Origin: Rhodovulum sp.
GTDB taxonomy: Bacteria > Pseudomonadota > Alphaproteobacteria > Rhodobacterales > Rhodobacteraceae
Assembly (NCBI GenBank): GCA_002706605.1
Contig: PALT01000022.1
Span: forward strand, 1 to 33,767
DNA length: 33,767 bases
Direction: 5' to 3'
The notes beneath the pieces were generated by a model that saw only the letters and a program-made list of their open reading frames with translations, was not told where the DNA came from and ran no database searches. The translations under genes were made by a program, and so were the position numbers. Below are positions 1 to 8,014 of the stretch, in pieces. Numbering within the stretch: position 1 is the stretch's first letter; each line of letters opens with the position of its first letter.

Positions 1-13
1 CATCTCGAGTTCG

Positions 14-712
14 GTGACGGGCGCGATCTGCGCTTTGGTCCTGACTACAGCATCACCCTCGAGGAGCGCGGCTGACGTCATCGCCTTCGGTCGCGACGGC
101 ACGGCGCGGGCATCCGGCTGGACCTTTCATGGCGAACGACCTGCCTGGGCAGGGCTGAATGATAGCACTGAGGCCGAAGTCGTTCTGGCCTCGCTGGACG
201 CCACGCCGCCTTCCAGTCGCGACGGCATCCTCTCCCTGATCCGGACGACTGCCGTCCGCCACCAGGGGAACCGTGCCCTGCGCATAGCTGGTCTGAGTGC
301 CGACGACTGGCAGATCCTCTTCCGCGCCCTGGTCGAAGCTGAAAGCAGCTATAACCCGACCGCCGTCAGCCCCAAGGGCGCTTATGGATTGGGCCAACTG
401 ATGCCGGATACCGCCCGTGCTCTCGGGGTTGATCCACGCGATCCGTCCCAGAACCTCGATGGGGCCGCGCGCTATCTGCTGGCGCAGCTTGCGACCTTCA
501 AGGACATCGACCTGGCGCTTGCGGCCTACAATGCCGGGCCGCACAGGGTGGTCGAATATTCCGGCATTCCGCCTTTCGCCGAGACCCGCAACTACATCAC
601 GCGCATCCACCGGATCCGGTCCCAGCTGGCGGGCACACCTGTTTCCGCGCAGGACATCCGTGTCGCAACCCGCGTGCCTACCCGCACGCCGGTCCTCATC
701 GAACTTCAGTAA
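14..712 (+). CDS. virB1: VirB1-like lytic transglycosylase (5' end uncertain)
   Basis: Predicted periplasmic lytic transglycosylase that would open the peptidoglycan so the type IV secretion channel can be assembled. The SLT fold is recognisable: the catalytic Glu is probably E110, in a stretch reading AESSYNP. It is followed by the family motifs [10 protein letters not shown] and ALAAYNAGP, then [10 protein letters not shown]. The N-terminus has a hydrophobic, Ala-rich run compatible with a secretion signal. The start is not settled. GTG at 14 gives 232 residues, but the frame stays open to the window edge, so the true start may lie upstream. A 16-nt gap separates it from virB2, and its place at the head of a virB operon fits VirB1. 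A very similar SLT domain occurs in the gene at 3991-5103. The family call is secure; the exact N-terminus is not. Confidence 0.9.
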   Translation: MTGAICALVLTTASPSRSAADVIAFGRDGTARASGWTFHGERPAWAGLNDSTEAEVVLASLDATPPSSRDGILSLIRTTAVRHQGNRALRIAGLSADDWQILFRALVEAESSYNPTAVSPKGAYGLGQLMPDTARALGVDPRDPSQNLDGAARYLLAQLATFKDIDLALAAYNAGPHRVVEYSGIPPFAETRNYITRIHRIRSQLAGTPVSAQDIRVATRVPTRTPVLIELQ

Positions 713-728
713 AACAAAGGGACTTCGC

Positions 729-1010
729 ATGCTTCGACATCGCCTCAGCCGCCTCTTGCCCGCCGCCACAACCCTGGCGGCTTTCGCAACGCCAGCCCTC
801 GCGCAAGACTTGTCGCCGATCCAGACCATGCTGGAAACCGTTGAGGCCGCGCTGACCGGTCCCATCGGCATCGCTGTCGCCACGCTCGCTGTCATCGGCA
901 CCGGTTTCATGTGCATGATGGGGCGGCTGAACTGGGGCTGGTTCGCCTCGGTCATCATCGGGATCGTGCTGATCTTCTCGGCCGGGACGATTGTTGATGG
1001 GTTCTCCTGA
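729..1010 (+). CDS. virB2: VirB2-like major pilin
   Basis: Small 93-aa membrane protein matching VirB2, the subunit of the T-pilus or conjugative pilus. It has a long basic-hydrophobic signal sequence with a plausible cleavage site after ALA at residues 23-25, giving a mature start QDLSPIQ. Two hydrophobic helices (about 43-62 and 70-88) are joined by the short polar turn GRLNWGW, the usual two-helix pilin layout. ATG at 729 follows virB1 by 16 nt. The stop TGA at 1008-1010 overlaps the ATG of a possible 43-codon ORF. Position between virB1 and virB3 supports the call. Sequence identity among VirB2 proteins is low, so the assignment rests on size, topology and context. Confidence 0.88.
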   Translation: MLRHRLSRLLPAATTLAAFATPALAQDLSPIQTMLETVEAALTGPIGIAVATLAVIGTGFMCMMGRLNWGWFASVIIGIVLIFSAGTIVDGFS

Positions 1011-1141
1011 TGAGCCGGAAAGCACTGTGTCTTTCCCGCAAAACGGAATCCTGCGGTCAACTCGAACGCGTTGTGCTGCGCAAACGCTGCCTCGAGTTGC
1101 CCTCCGGACGCCCGTCTTTTGCTGAGCGGGAAAGTCACTAG
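1010..1141 (+). CDS. Possible 43-aa basic small protein between virB2 and virB3
   Basis: An open frame starts at ATG 1010, whose A is the last base of the virB2 stop (TGATG). It runs 43 codons to TAG at 1139-1141, which directly abuts the virB3 ATG at 1142. The product is basic and contains three Cys, with no hydrophobic segment. The junctions are exactly those expected for translational coupling. However, most of the stretch is a long imperfect palindrome (1031-1134), so it may simply be a repeat element that happens to be open in one frame. I do not recognise the peptide. Confidence 0.25.
   Translation: MSRKALCLSRKTESCGQLERVVLRKRCLELPSGRPSFAERESH
1031..1134. repeat. Imperfect palindromic element between virB2 and virB3
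   Basis: Nested inverted repeats are visible. CTTTCCCGC (1031-1039) pairs with GCGGGAAAG (1126-1134). CAACTCGA (1058-1065) pairs with TCGAGTTG (1092-1099). GCGTT (1068-1072) pairs with AACGC (1083-1087). Between the first two blocks the arms still align imperfectly. The whole stretch could fold into one long hairpin. The layout resembles the mobile palindromic intergenic elements of alphaproteobacteria, but copy number cannot be seen from one window. It may also modulate the ratio of pilin to downstream gene products by stabilising the virB2 mRNA end; that is inference. Confidence 0.7.
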
Positions 1142-1420
1142 ATGGCAGAACGATCCCCCCTCTTTTTGGGCCTCGCCCGTCCGCCCAAGTATCTGGGTCT
1201 CCCTGTCGGATACCTGGTGGTGCTGGCAACCGGGGTCGTTCTGCCGTTCATCTGGACGAAGTCGATGGTCTTCTTCCTGATCGGCCTTGTCGCCTATCCA
1301 ATCCTCTGGTTCGTCGCCGACCGCGAGCCGCATTTCTTCGAAGTGCTGCGGGTCTCCTATGGATCGGTGCGCCCGACGAAGAACCGGGCCCGACACGGAG
1401 GCGACAGCTTTGGCGCTTGA
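1142..1420 (+). CDS. virB3: VirB3-like inner-membrane protein
   Basis: A 92-aa protein with the VirB3 layout: a short N-terminal segment containing PLFLGLARPPKYLG, then two adjacent transmembrane helices (about 20-37 and 41-58), then a short soluble tail. VirB3 sits in the inner membrane and works with VirB4 during pilus assembly. The N-terminal pattern and size are typical of the family. ATG at 1142 immediately follows the TAG of the preceding short ORF. The end overlaps the proposed TTG start of virB4 by 11 nt, as is common for virB3-virB4 pairs, which are fused in some systems. It is separated from virB2 by a palindromic element. Confidence 0.9.
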   Translation: MAERSPLFLGLARPPKYLGLPVGYLVVLATGVVLPFIWTKSMVFFLIGLVAYPILWFVADREPHFFEVLRVSYGSVRPTKNRARHGGDSFGA

Positions 1421-3788
1421 TGCGGGCACTCTTTCCACTCACGGAACCGCTCTGCTTCAAGCCGGCGGCGGGGCGTTCGCGCGGGAGTGTTATCTCGCCG
1501 AACACCTGCCGTATTTTGCCCTCGCCGACGACGATGTCATGGTCCTGCGCGAGGGCGATCTCTTGGCGACCCTGCGCCTTGATGGTCTGAACCCGATGAC
1601 CACTGAGGACGCCCGGCTCGACGCGCTCAAACGCGCGGTCGCGGCTATCGTCGCCCAGACCGGCAATGCCTTCGGCTTCTACATCCACCGCATATCCGTG
1701 CCGCAGGATCTCGGGATGCGCCCCATCGAGGGCAACAGTTTCGCCGCCGCGATCGACGCGCGCTGGCAGGCCCATGTCAAAGACCTCCGCCCCGCCAAGC
1801 GCCAGCTCTATCTCAGCGTCATCCGGCGCCCCGATATCTCCGCGCGCATTCCGCTTCTGCGCGCGCTGGCCCGCAAGGCCTGGGTCAAGGACCGCGCGAC
1901 GCGCCTGCAGGAACTGAACGAGGTCATGGGCTTCTTCGAGGTGGCGCTGGCGTCGGCCAATCCTGTGAGGCTCACGAAGTCGGGCGGTGAATGGCTGGGC
2001 TATCTCAACACACTGAACGCGGGCAGCTTCTCCCCCATTGCCTTCGGACATAGCGCCCTGCCCCTTTCACATACCTTAAGCAACTGCCGCGCGACCTTCG
2101 ACGGCGACGTCGTCACACTGACTGACGCCGTGACCGGTCAGGTCAAATACGGTGCGATCTTCTCGATGAAGACCTATCCGGCACTGACAGACGTCACGCT
2201 TCTCGACGCGCTCGACCTGCCGCTCGACATCGTGCTGACAAACTCCTTCAGCCCGATCCCGAACAACATCATGGCCGAACGCATCCAGCGGATCATCCGC
2301 CAGATGCACGCGTCCGACGATGCCGCCGTCTCCTTGCGCGAACAGCTCGGCCAAGCCGCCGACGATCAGGAGGCGGGGCGCATCGCCTTTGGCGACCATC
2401 ACCTCTCGATCGCGGTCTATGCGCCAGACCGCGACACACTCGAACGGGCCGCGGCCCAGATCAAGCGCGTCGGCCAGGAAATCATGTCCGTCATCGTGCG
2501 CGAAAACATGGCGCTGAAAGCCACCTACTTCGCGCAATCCCCAGGTAACTTCGGCTATCGCGCCCGCAAGACGCCGATCTCCTCGATCAATTTCGCCGAC
2601 TTCGCGGCCCTCCATGGCAGTGTCGAGGGGCGTGGACCTGACCAGTCGCCCTGGGGCCAGACGATCTCTGTGTTGCCGACGGTCGGCACATCGGGATACC
2701 GCTTCAATTTCCACGAGTCGGGCAGCCCCGGCAAGGAACCAACGGTCGGCCATACGCTGGTTCTGGGGCGCACCGGGACCGGCAAGACGCTGACCACCGC
2801 CTTTCTGGCAGCCCAAGCGCAACGGGTCGGCGCGCGGCTTTTCTTCTTCGACAAGGATCGCGGGCTTGAGATGGCCGTGCGCGCCCTTGGTGGCCGCTAT
2901 AACGAAATCCGCGCCGGGGTGCCGTCTGGCTTGAACCCCCTCGATACCGAAATCGACGAACGTGGCCGCGCCTGGCTCTCGGATTGGCTGGCGACGCTTC
3001 TCACACGAAATGGAACCCTCACAGGCGAGCAGTCACGACACATCCAGAGCGCGGTCTCGCAAAATGCCCATGCCGAGGGCTCGCTCCGGCGCTTCGCGAG
3101 TTTCGAGACCCTGTTCCAGTCGCTCGATGACGATGGCGAGTTGCAAAGCCGCATCGCCGAATGGGCGCCGGGTGGGCGCTACGGCTGGGTCTTCGATGAG
3201 CCGGAACAGGGTGCCGGGCTTGAACTGGCCTCCGACATCATCGGCTTCGACATGACCGAAATCCTCGACATGACCACCGAGCGGATGGCGGTGCTCTCCT
3301 ATATCTTCCGTCAGATCGAACGCGTGGTCGAGGATCGCCGCCCCACCATCATCGTCCTCGACGAGGCCTGGAAGCTTCTCGACGATCCCTACTTCGGGGC
3401 GCGGCTGGAAAACTGGCTGGTGACGCTTCGCAAGATGAACTGCGTCGTGATCATGATGACGCAGTATCCGAGCCAGCTCCGCGACAGCCGCGTCGGCAAG
3501 ACCATTGTCGAGACGGTGCCGACCCAGATCCTTTTCCCGAACGACCGTGCCACCGTCTCGGATTACGACTTCCTGCGCGTGAACGCCAAGGAGGCAGCCC
3601 TTCTCGTCCAGCCCACGATCGGCCAGCGCATCGCGCTTGTGCGCTCGGCGGGCGACAGCGTCTTCGTCGATGCGGACCTTTCCGCGCTTGGCGATCTCCT
3701 TCCCATCCTTGGCGGCGGCGCCACCGGCGAGGCCCACGTGCCCGCCGATTGGCGCGCCAATCCCGATTTCTGGAGACATGTGATATGA
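1410..3788 (+). CDS. virB4: VirB4 ATPase
   Basis: Large cytoplasmic or inner-membrane ATPase that powers pilus biogenesis and substrate transfer. Walker A is GRTGTGKT (about residues 453-460). Walker B is IIVLDEAW, with D651/E652. Further downstream a conserved MMTQYPSQL segment fits the VirB4/TraC C-terminal domain. I chose TTG at 1410 because GGAGG (1397-1401) lies 8 nt upstream and the start overlaps the end of virB3. This gives 792 aa, close to the usual VirB4 length. The frame is open further upstream to an ATG at 1287, but that would lie deep inside virB3 and add residues unlike VirB4. The stop overlaps the next ATG (ATATGA). Confidence 0.95.
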   Translation: MALDAGTLSTHGTALLQAGGGAFARECYLAEHLPYFALADDDVMVLREGDLLATLRLDGLNPMTTEDARLDALKRAVAAIVAQTGNAFGFYIHRISVPQDLGMRPIEGNSFAAAIDARWQAHVKDLRPAKRQLYLSVIRRPDISARIPLLRALARKAWVKDRATRLQELNEVMGFFEVALASANPVRLTKSGGEWLGYLNTLNAGSFSPIAFGHSALPLSHTLSNCRATFDGDVVTLTDAVTGQVKYGAIFSMKTYPALTDVTLLDALDLPLDIVLTNSFSPIPNNIMAERIQRIIRQMHASDDAAVSLREQLGQAADDQEAGRIAFGDHHLSIAVYAPDRDTLERAAAQIKRVGQEIMSVIVRENMALKATYFAQSPGNFGYRARKTPISSINFADFAALHGSVEGRGPDQSPWGQTISVLPTVGTSGYRFNFHESGSPGKEPTVGHTLVLGRTGTGKTLTTAFLAAQAQRVGARLFFFDKDRGLEMAVRALGGRYNEIRAGVPSGLNPLDTEIDERGRAWLSDWLATLLTRNGTLTGEQSRHIQSAVSQNAHAEGSLRRFASFETLFQSLDDDGELQSRIAEWAPGGRYGWVFDEPEQGAGLELASDIIGFDMTEILDMTTERMAVLSYIFRQIERVVEDRRPTIIVLDEAWKLLDDPYFGARLENWLVTLRKMNCVVIMMTQYPSQLRDSRVGKTIVETVPTQILFPNDRATVSDYDFLRVNAKEAALLVQPTIGQRIALVRSAGDSVFVDADLSALGDLLPILGGGATGEAHVPADWRANPDFWRHVI

Positions 3789-3994
3789 GTTCAAAACCAA
3801 TCCTCGCGCTTTGCGCCGCCGCAAGCCTGCTCGCCGCTTGCGAAAACTACACCGAGAAAACCTCGCCCTGCTTCGGACGCAATGGCGCGCCGCAGATGAC
3901 CCGGTCCGCGCTTTCCTTCTCGACCATGGGTGCACCGGCTCACGCAACGGCCAAACCCGACTGCAGCTTCGAGCCCCTGCCCCGTCCGGAATGA
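3785..3994 (+). CDS. virB7: VirB7-like outer-membrane lipoprotein
   Basis: A 69-aa predicted lipoprotein. The short signal peptide ends in the lipobox LAAC, with the lipidated Cys at residue 19. Two more Cys lie in the mature part (SPCFG and PDCSF). VirB7 proteins are small lipoproteins that anchor VirB9 and the core complex in the outer membrane. Size, lipobox and operon context support that role, although the family has little sequence conservation. ATG at 3785 overlaps the virB4 stop, and the stop region overlaps the next gene by 4 nt. Placement after virB4 rather than after virB6 differs from the Agrobacterium order, so the VirB7 name is functional inference. Confidence 0.65.
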   Translation: MSSKPILALCAAASLLAACENYTEKTSPCFGRNGAPQMTRSALSFSTMGAPAHATAKPDCSFEPLPRPE

Positions 3995-5103
3995 GCCGCG
4001 CCGCGATCATATCCGCCGGGCTCTGCCTTGGCCTCGGTACGCTGCCCGCGCATGCCCAGGGCGTGCCGACGCAGGACAATTCCGCGATCGGTCGCGCCAT
4101 TGCACGGGTGACAGCTCTCGCCGAAGATCTGGGCGTCCAGCAGGACAAGGATCGGACCGAGTCCACGCTAGCCGATGTCCAGGCCGACCAGCTGCGCGTT
4201 CTCGAAGAGATGACGGCGGCCATCACCGGCCCCGGATTTGATATCCGCGCCCTCGAAGGCAATGCGGATTTTGGCGTGGCGGCGGTCTATCCCAATACCG
4301 ACCCTAGCCCCATGAACAGCCGCCTTTTCGGCGAAGGCCGTGAGACCGTCGAGATGATGATCGTCGAGGTCGCGGGCGAGTTCGCAAGCGCCCCCGGCGT
4401 GGCCCGCGCGGGTCTCTCGGCCACCCAGTGGCGCTGCCTCTTCCAGGCCCTGATCAAGCAGGAGAGCCGGTTCAACGTCGCGGCACAAAGCCCGGTCGGA
4501 GCCTATGGTCTGACCCAGCTCATGCCCGGCACCGCCTCCGATCTTGGAGTCGACCGCTATAACGTGAAAGACAACCTGCGCGGCGGCGCGCGTTACATCA
4601 CCACCCAGCTCAATCGCTTCGGCAACATCCCCCATGCGCTCGCGGCCTATAACGCGGGGCCGGGCCGGGTGATCGAGTATGGTGGCGTGCCGCCCTTTGC
4701 CGAGACGCAAGGCTATGTGCGCAACATCTCGAAATTCTACAACGAATACCTGGCTGTCGTGGGCGGTGCCGACGCGCTCGGCACGCTCTCGCCTTCGGAT
4801 TTTGCGCTCGCCGAATATGCCAGCATCTCCGAGGCGGGCGTCTATTATGCCGCCGACAGTTCGGCCACGACCGAGCAGGTGATCAATCGCCTGCGCGCGA
4901 TCATCCTGCAGATCGATGTGCAACCCAATGCCAAGGCGGCCTGGGAGCTCAACACCTACGCCAAGGCCGAAATCGGCCGCATCCTCAACCTCCGCGTCCG
5001 GCTGATGGCGGCGAACCAGCAGCGCGAGGCGGCCTACGCACAGCACATCGTCGCCGACCGGCTCGCCGAGCGCGACTTCATGCAGATGGGAGTTCCCGAA
5101 TGA
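3991..5103 (+). CDS. VirB5-like protein with an internal lytic transglycosylase (SLT) domain
   Basis: A 370-aa exported protein. The signal peptide ends at AHAQ, and the mature start QGVPT is the same as in the VirB5 encoded next door. Residues about 25-95 resemble the N-terminal helices of that VirB5 (shared pattern QGVPT, then AEDL.VQ). About 145-250 is an SLT domain with catalytic E158 in KQESRFN, then GAYGLTQLMPGTA and [12 protein letters not shown]. The last ~65 residues again resemble the VirB5 C-terminus (LNT, IG.IL, RL.A). So it looks like a VirB5 scaffold split by, or fused around, a peptidoglycan hydrolase. It would act in the periplasm or at the pilus tip. ATG at 3991 overlaps the lipoprotein gene. 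The SLT call is firm; the VirB5 relationship comes from visual comparison. Confidence 0.85.
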   Translation: MSRAAIISAGLCLGLGTLPAHAQGVPTQDNSAIGRAIARVTALAEDLGVQQDKDRTESTLADVQADQLRVLEEMTAAITGPGFDIRALEGNADFGVAAVYPNTDPSPMNSRLFGEGRETVEMMIVEVAGEFASAPGVARAGLSATQWRCLFQALIKQESRFNVAAQSPVGAYGLTQLMPGTASDLGVDRYNVKDNLRGGARYITTQLNRFGNIPHALAAYNAGPGRVIEYGGVPPFAETQGYVRNISKFYNEYLAVVGGADALGTLSPSDFALAEYASISEAGVYYAADSSATTEQVINRLRAIILQIDVQPNAKAAWELNTYAKAEIGRILNLRVRLMAANQQREAAYAQHIVADRLAERDFMQMGVPE

Positions 5104-5867
5104 GACGATTTTTTCTGGTAACAACCGCAGCCCTCTTGCTCGGATTTGGCGAACCTGCCGCGGCCCAGGGCGTCCCGACATTCGATGGATCGCAGCTTGG
5201 CCAACTCGTGGCGCAGCTCGAGCACATGGCCGAGGACCTAAACGTCCAGATGCAACAGCTGGCCACCATGCGATTGGAACTGGAAACCCAACTGTCGCAG
5301 CTCACCAACCTCGAGGCGCAACTGACCTCGCTCATTGAGGGCAGCGGGCTCGGGGAACTCTTCGCCACGGTCGAAGAATTCCGCGCGCTGCGTGGCAAAC
5401 TGGTCGCCCCCCTCAACACCGCGCAGTCTCTGGCGAGCGGCGATTTCCTGAGCGGCTTCAATCCCGGCGCGGAACTCTCGTCCTCGGTCGAGCGGGTTCT
5501 GTCGGGCAGCGGCTTCACCTCGGAACGACTGAGCACGCTTTCGGGCTCCGATCAGCCCGCAGACAACCGCATCGCCGTCTCGGCCGGGGCCAGTGCCATG
5601 CTGTCCGTCGCCGCGCAGGAAAGCCATGAAGAGGCCGGTCAAAGCCTCGAGCGGCTCGAGACCATGGTCGGGCTCATTGACGATCAGGACGGGCTGAAAG
5701 CCGCCGTCGATCTCAACACCCGCGTCACCGCCGAGCTCGGCATCATCCTGACCCAGATCTGGCGGCTGGAAGCGGCGCAAGGCGTCAGCGTCGGCCAACT
5801 CGGCGTTGTCGATGCCGCGACCCTCGCGGATGAGCGCAAGTTCCGTTCGATGGCGGTGGATCCATGA
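5100..5867 (+). CDS. virB5: VirB5-like minor pilin / pilus-tip protein
   Basis: A 255-aa exported protein with a clear signal peptide (cleavage near PAAAQ) and a long, mostly helical mature region rich in Gln, Leu and Glu. This is typical of VirB5/TrbJ-type proteins, which sit at the pilus tip and help contact recipient or host cells. A central region (roughly 120-160) is Ser/Gly-rich and less ordered. The ends resemble those of the preceding SLT-containing protein, so the two genes probably arose by duplication. ATG overlaps the upstream stop (ATGA) and the end overlaps the next gene in the same way, which implies translational coupling. VirB5 sequences diverge quickly, so the call uses signal peptide, helical content, size and context. 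Confidence 0.8.
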   Translation: MRRFFLVTTAALLLGFGEPAAAQGVPTFDGSQLGQLVAQLEHMAEDLNVQMQQLATMRLELETQLSQLTNLEAQLTSLIEGSGLGELFATVEEFRALRGKLVAPLNTAQSLASGDFLSGFNPGAELSSSVERVLSGSGFTSERLSTLSGSDQPADNRIAVSAGASAMLSVAAQESHEEAGQSLERLETMVGLIDDQDGLKAAVDLNTRVTAELGIILTQIWRLEAAQGVSVGQLGVVDAATLADERKFRSMAVDP

Positions 5868-6301
5868 GGAAGTCCATGACCCACAGCTTGGCTCCAATCC
5901 GGGCGCTTGGTCTCGCCGCCCTTGTCCTGAGCATCCTGCCCAATGCTGCGTCGGCCCAAACTCCGACCACGCAGCCATCCGGTGACACGCCTTTCAGCTC
6001 GATGGCCATCGCGCGGGACGAGGCCGACGCCTGCCGAGTCCCGAAACCGCCCGCCGATCTGGCGGAGACAGCCTATCTCCGCAACGGCTACCGCGCGATC
6101 CTGCGCATCCTGATTGCCGAGGAGGCGCTCGCCTCGGAAACCTGCACCTGCCTGCTGGATCAGTTCACCTGGGTTCAGGCGCTTGACGCCCTGCCCCGGT
6201 TCCAGACCTCTGACAACCCACGCCTGCCCTTCAAGGTGCTCGATCTTTACGCGCAGGCCGATGCGCTCGAGGCGCAAGTTGTGGAGGCCTGTGCGCAGTA
6301 G
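5864..6301 (+). CDS. Small exported protein of unknown function in the virB operon
   Basis: A 145-aa protein I cannot assign. It begins with a basic-hydrophobic signal peptide ending near AASAQ, followed by a Pro/Thr-rich stretch and a compact helical domain. The mature part has four Cys (DACRVP, ETCTC and EAC near the C-terminus), which could form disulfides in the periplasm. ATG at 5864 overlaps the virB5 stop, although an in-frame ATG at 5876 would also leave an intact signal peptide. The stop at 6301 directly abuts virB6. Its position between virB5 and virB6 matches where small accessory or entry-exclusion-type proteins sit in some conjugation operons, but nothing in the sequence proves such a role. 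Confidence 0.75.
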   Translation: MRKSMTHSLAPIRALGLAALVLSILPNAASAQTPTTQPSGDTPFSSMAIARDEADACRVPKPPADLAETAYLRNGYRAILRILIAEEALASETCTCLLDQFTWVQALDALPRFQTSDNPRLPFKVLDLYAQADALEAQVVEACAQ

Positions 6302-7315
6302 ATGGGGGTCATTCGCGACATCCTGAGCCAGGTCGACGCCGCGGTGGATACCGTGGCGCAGGACGGCTTTGTCTCCTCCGCTGGCGCGGTCGGTGACGTG
6401 ATCTCGGCAGGGGCCGCGCTCCTTGTCGTGCTGCTCGGGATCAACGCGGTGATGCAGCTCCGCCCCCTGCCCTTCGGTACCGGCTTTGCTTTCGGGATGA
6501 AGGTGGCGCTCGTGGGCATCTTCGCGCAGAGTTGGGATAATTTCAGCGTCATCTATGACATCGTCACGCGCGTGCCCGACTCCGTCGGCGCTTCGATCCT
6601 GGCGCTCACCGGGTCGGGCGACGAGGCCGGGGTCTATGAGAGCCTCGACAACATGGTCGCCCGCATCACCGCCTATGGCGACACGATCGGCGATCGCGCG
6701 GGCTGGGTCTTCGGCGCGGTCCTGGGCGCGATCTTCTTCGTCCTTTCCGCCGTTTTCGCCGCTGTCACCGCCGGAATCATCGCCTTCGCCCGCATCGTCT
6801 TCGCGCTGATGATCGTGATCGCCCCCTTCATGATCGTGACCTCGCTCTTCAAACCGACCCAATCCCTCTTCGAGGCCTGGACCCGCGCCATCATCGGCTA
6901 CGCGCTCATGCCGGTCGCCGCCGCAGGCGCCGCAGGCATCATCGTCGCCATCGCCGAAGCGATCGGCGACGCCTCCGCCGATCCGGGCGATGTCGAGACC
7001 GTCAGCCTCATCCTGCCCTTCCTCGTCATCCTGATCCTCAGCGCCGGAATCATGGCCTCGGTCCCCTACATCGCGTCCAACCTCACCGGCGTGGTGGGCA
7101 TTGCGTCCAATGCCGTGGGCCTGACCGGGCTTGCACGTCAGGGCTTCGTGAACACGCGCCAGTATGGCACCGGCGCGACCTCGCGCCTCGTCACCGGCAA
7201 GTCTCCCCATGAGCTGAACCAGATGGCGAACGCGGGTGTGGTGAAGACCGGCGAGATGATCCGGCAAAGCCCCGGCGCGCTGCTCTCGGCCGCCAAGGCC
7301 TTCCGCAAACCCTGA
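6302..7315 (+). CDS. virB6: VirB6-like polytopic inner-membrane protein
   Basis: A 337-aa polytopic membrane protein matching VirB6/TrbL, part of the inner-membrane translocation channel. Hydrophobic segments are visible at about 31-51, 60-75, 135-158, 160-181, 195-217 and 234-255. A soluble periplasmic loop lies between the second and third, and a polar C-terminal tail of about 80 residues follows. The run IAPFMIVTSLF followed by F.AW is typical of the family. ATG at 6302 directly follows the TAG of the upstream gene. The 337-aa length is usual for VirB6. Together with VirB8 and VirB10 it would pass substrate across the inner membrane. Confidence 0.9.
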   Translation: MGVIRDILSQVDAAVDTVAQDGFVSSAGAVGDVISAGAALLVVLLGINAVMQLRPLPFGTGFAFGMKVALVGIFAQSWDNFSVIYDIVTRVPDSVGASILALTGSGDEAGVYESLDNMVARITAYGDTIGDRAGWVFGAVLGAIFFVLSAVFAAVTAGIIAFARIVFALMIVIAPFMIVTSLFKPTQSLFEAWTRAIIGYALMPVAAAGAAGIIVAIAEAIGDASADPGDVETVSLILPFLVILILSAGIMASVPYIASNLTGVVGIASNAVGLTGLARQGFVNTRQYGTGATSRLVTGKSPHELNQMANAGVVKTGEMIRQSPGALLSAAKAFRKP

Positions 7316-7332
7316 TGTGAAAGACGACGACT

Positions 7333-8013
7333 TTGAAGAAGACTGTAACCAGTTCCTCCGCGCCTGACCGCGACGCTTTCGAGGCGGATTTCATTTACGG
7401 GCCAAGACGGCGCGAGCGCTTTGCTTGGTTCGTTGCAGCGACAGGCGTGCTGGTCGGCGTGGCAGGCATGGTCGCGGGCGCGAGCCTCTTTCCGCTCAAA
7501 ACGACCGAGACCTTCGTGGTCGTCGTGGACAAGGAAACCGGCGAGATGGACCGGGTCGCCGCCGTCCAGGCTCTGACACTCTCGGAAAGCGATGCCATCA
7601 TCCAGGCCAATCTCGTGGCCTATGTGGATGATCGAGAGACCTATGACCTGACCGATGGCGAGCAGCGCATCAACTCGGTCCTCGACCGCTCGGATGGCGA
7701 TGCCGCCCGCACATTGCGCGATCTCTGGTCCTCTACCAATGAGGACTATCCGATCACCGTTTATGGCCGCGACGCCAAGATCGAGGTGGTGATCAAGTCC
7801 GTGAACCAGATCGAGCGTGGCGTGGCCCAGGTCCGTTTCACCCGCACGCTGCGCCGGCCGCGCGACACGCGCACCGTCACCCGGTCTTACGTGGCCACCG
7901 TCGGCTACGACTTCCAACCCGAAACCCGCCAGCGCCTTCAGGATGTCTGGGCCAACCCCTTGGGCTTCGTGGTGACCGCCTACCGCGTCGACGCCGAGAC
8001 CCTGGAGAACTGA
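7333..8013 (+). CDS. virB8: VirB8-like inner-membrane assembly factor
   Basis: A 226-aa bitopic protein with a short cytoplasmic N-terminus, one transmembrane helix (about 30-52) and a periplasmic NTF2-like domain. This is the VirB8 layout. The periplasmic part contains the family-like segments YVDDRETYD, YPITVYGRD and NPLGFVVTAYRVD. VirB8 nucleates assembly of the channel and contacts VirB9 and VirB10. The start is TTG at 7333: an in-frame stop lies at 7318-7320, there is no earlier ATG or GTG in frame, and the next internal ATG would delete the membrane anchor. The Shine-Dalgarno is weak. The gene ends one base before the virB9 ATG. Confidence 0.92.
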   Translation: MKKTVTSSSAPDRDAFEADFIYGPRRRERFAWFVAATGVLVGVAGMVAGASLFPLKTTETFVVVVDKETGEMDRVAAVQALTLSESDAIIQANLVAYVDDRETYDLTDGEQRINSVLDRSDGDAARTLRDLWSSTNEDYPITVYGRDAKIEVVIKSVNQIERGVAQVRFTRTLRRPRDTRTVTRSYVATVGYDFQPETRQRLQDVWANPLGFVVTAYRVDAETLEN

Positions 8014-8014
8014 C

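Noticed and set aside
1287-1409. Longer virB4 start at ATG 1287
   Set aside because: It would overlap most of the second half of virB3 and add residues unlike VirB4. TTG 1410 with GGAGG upstream gives a normal family length.
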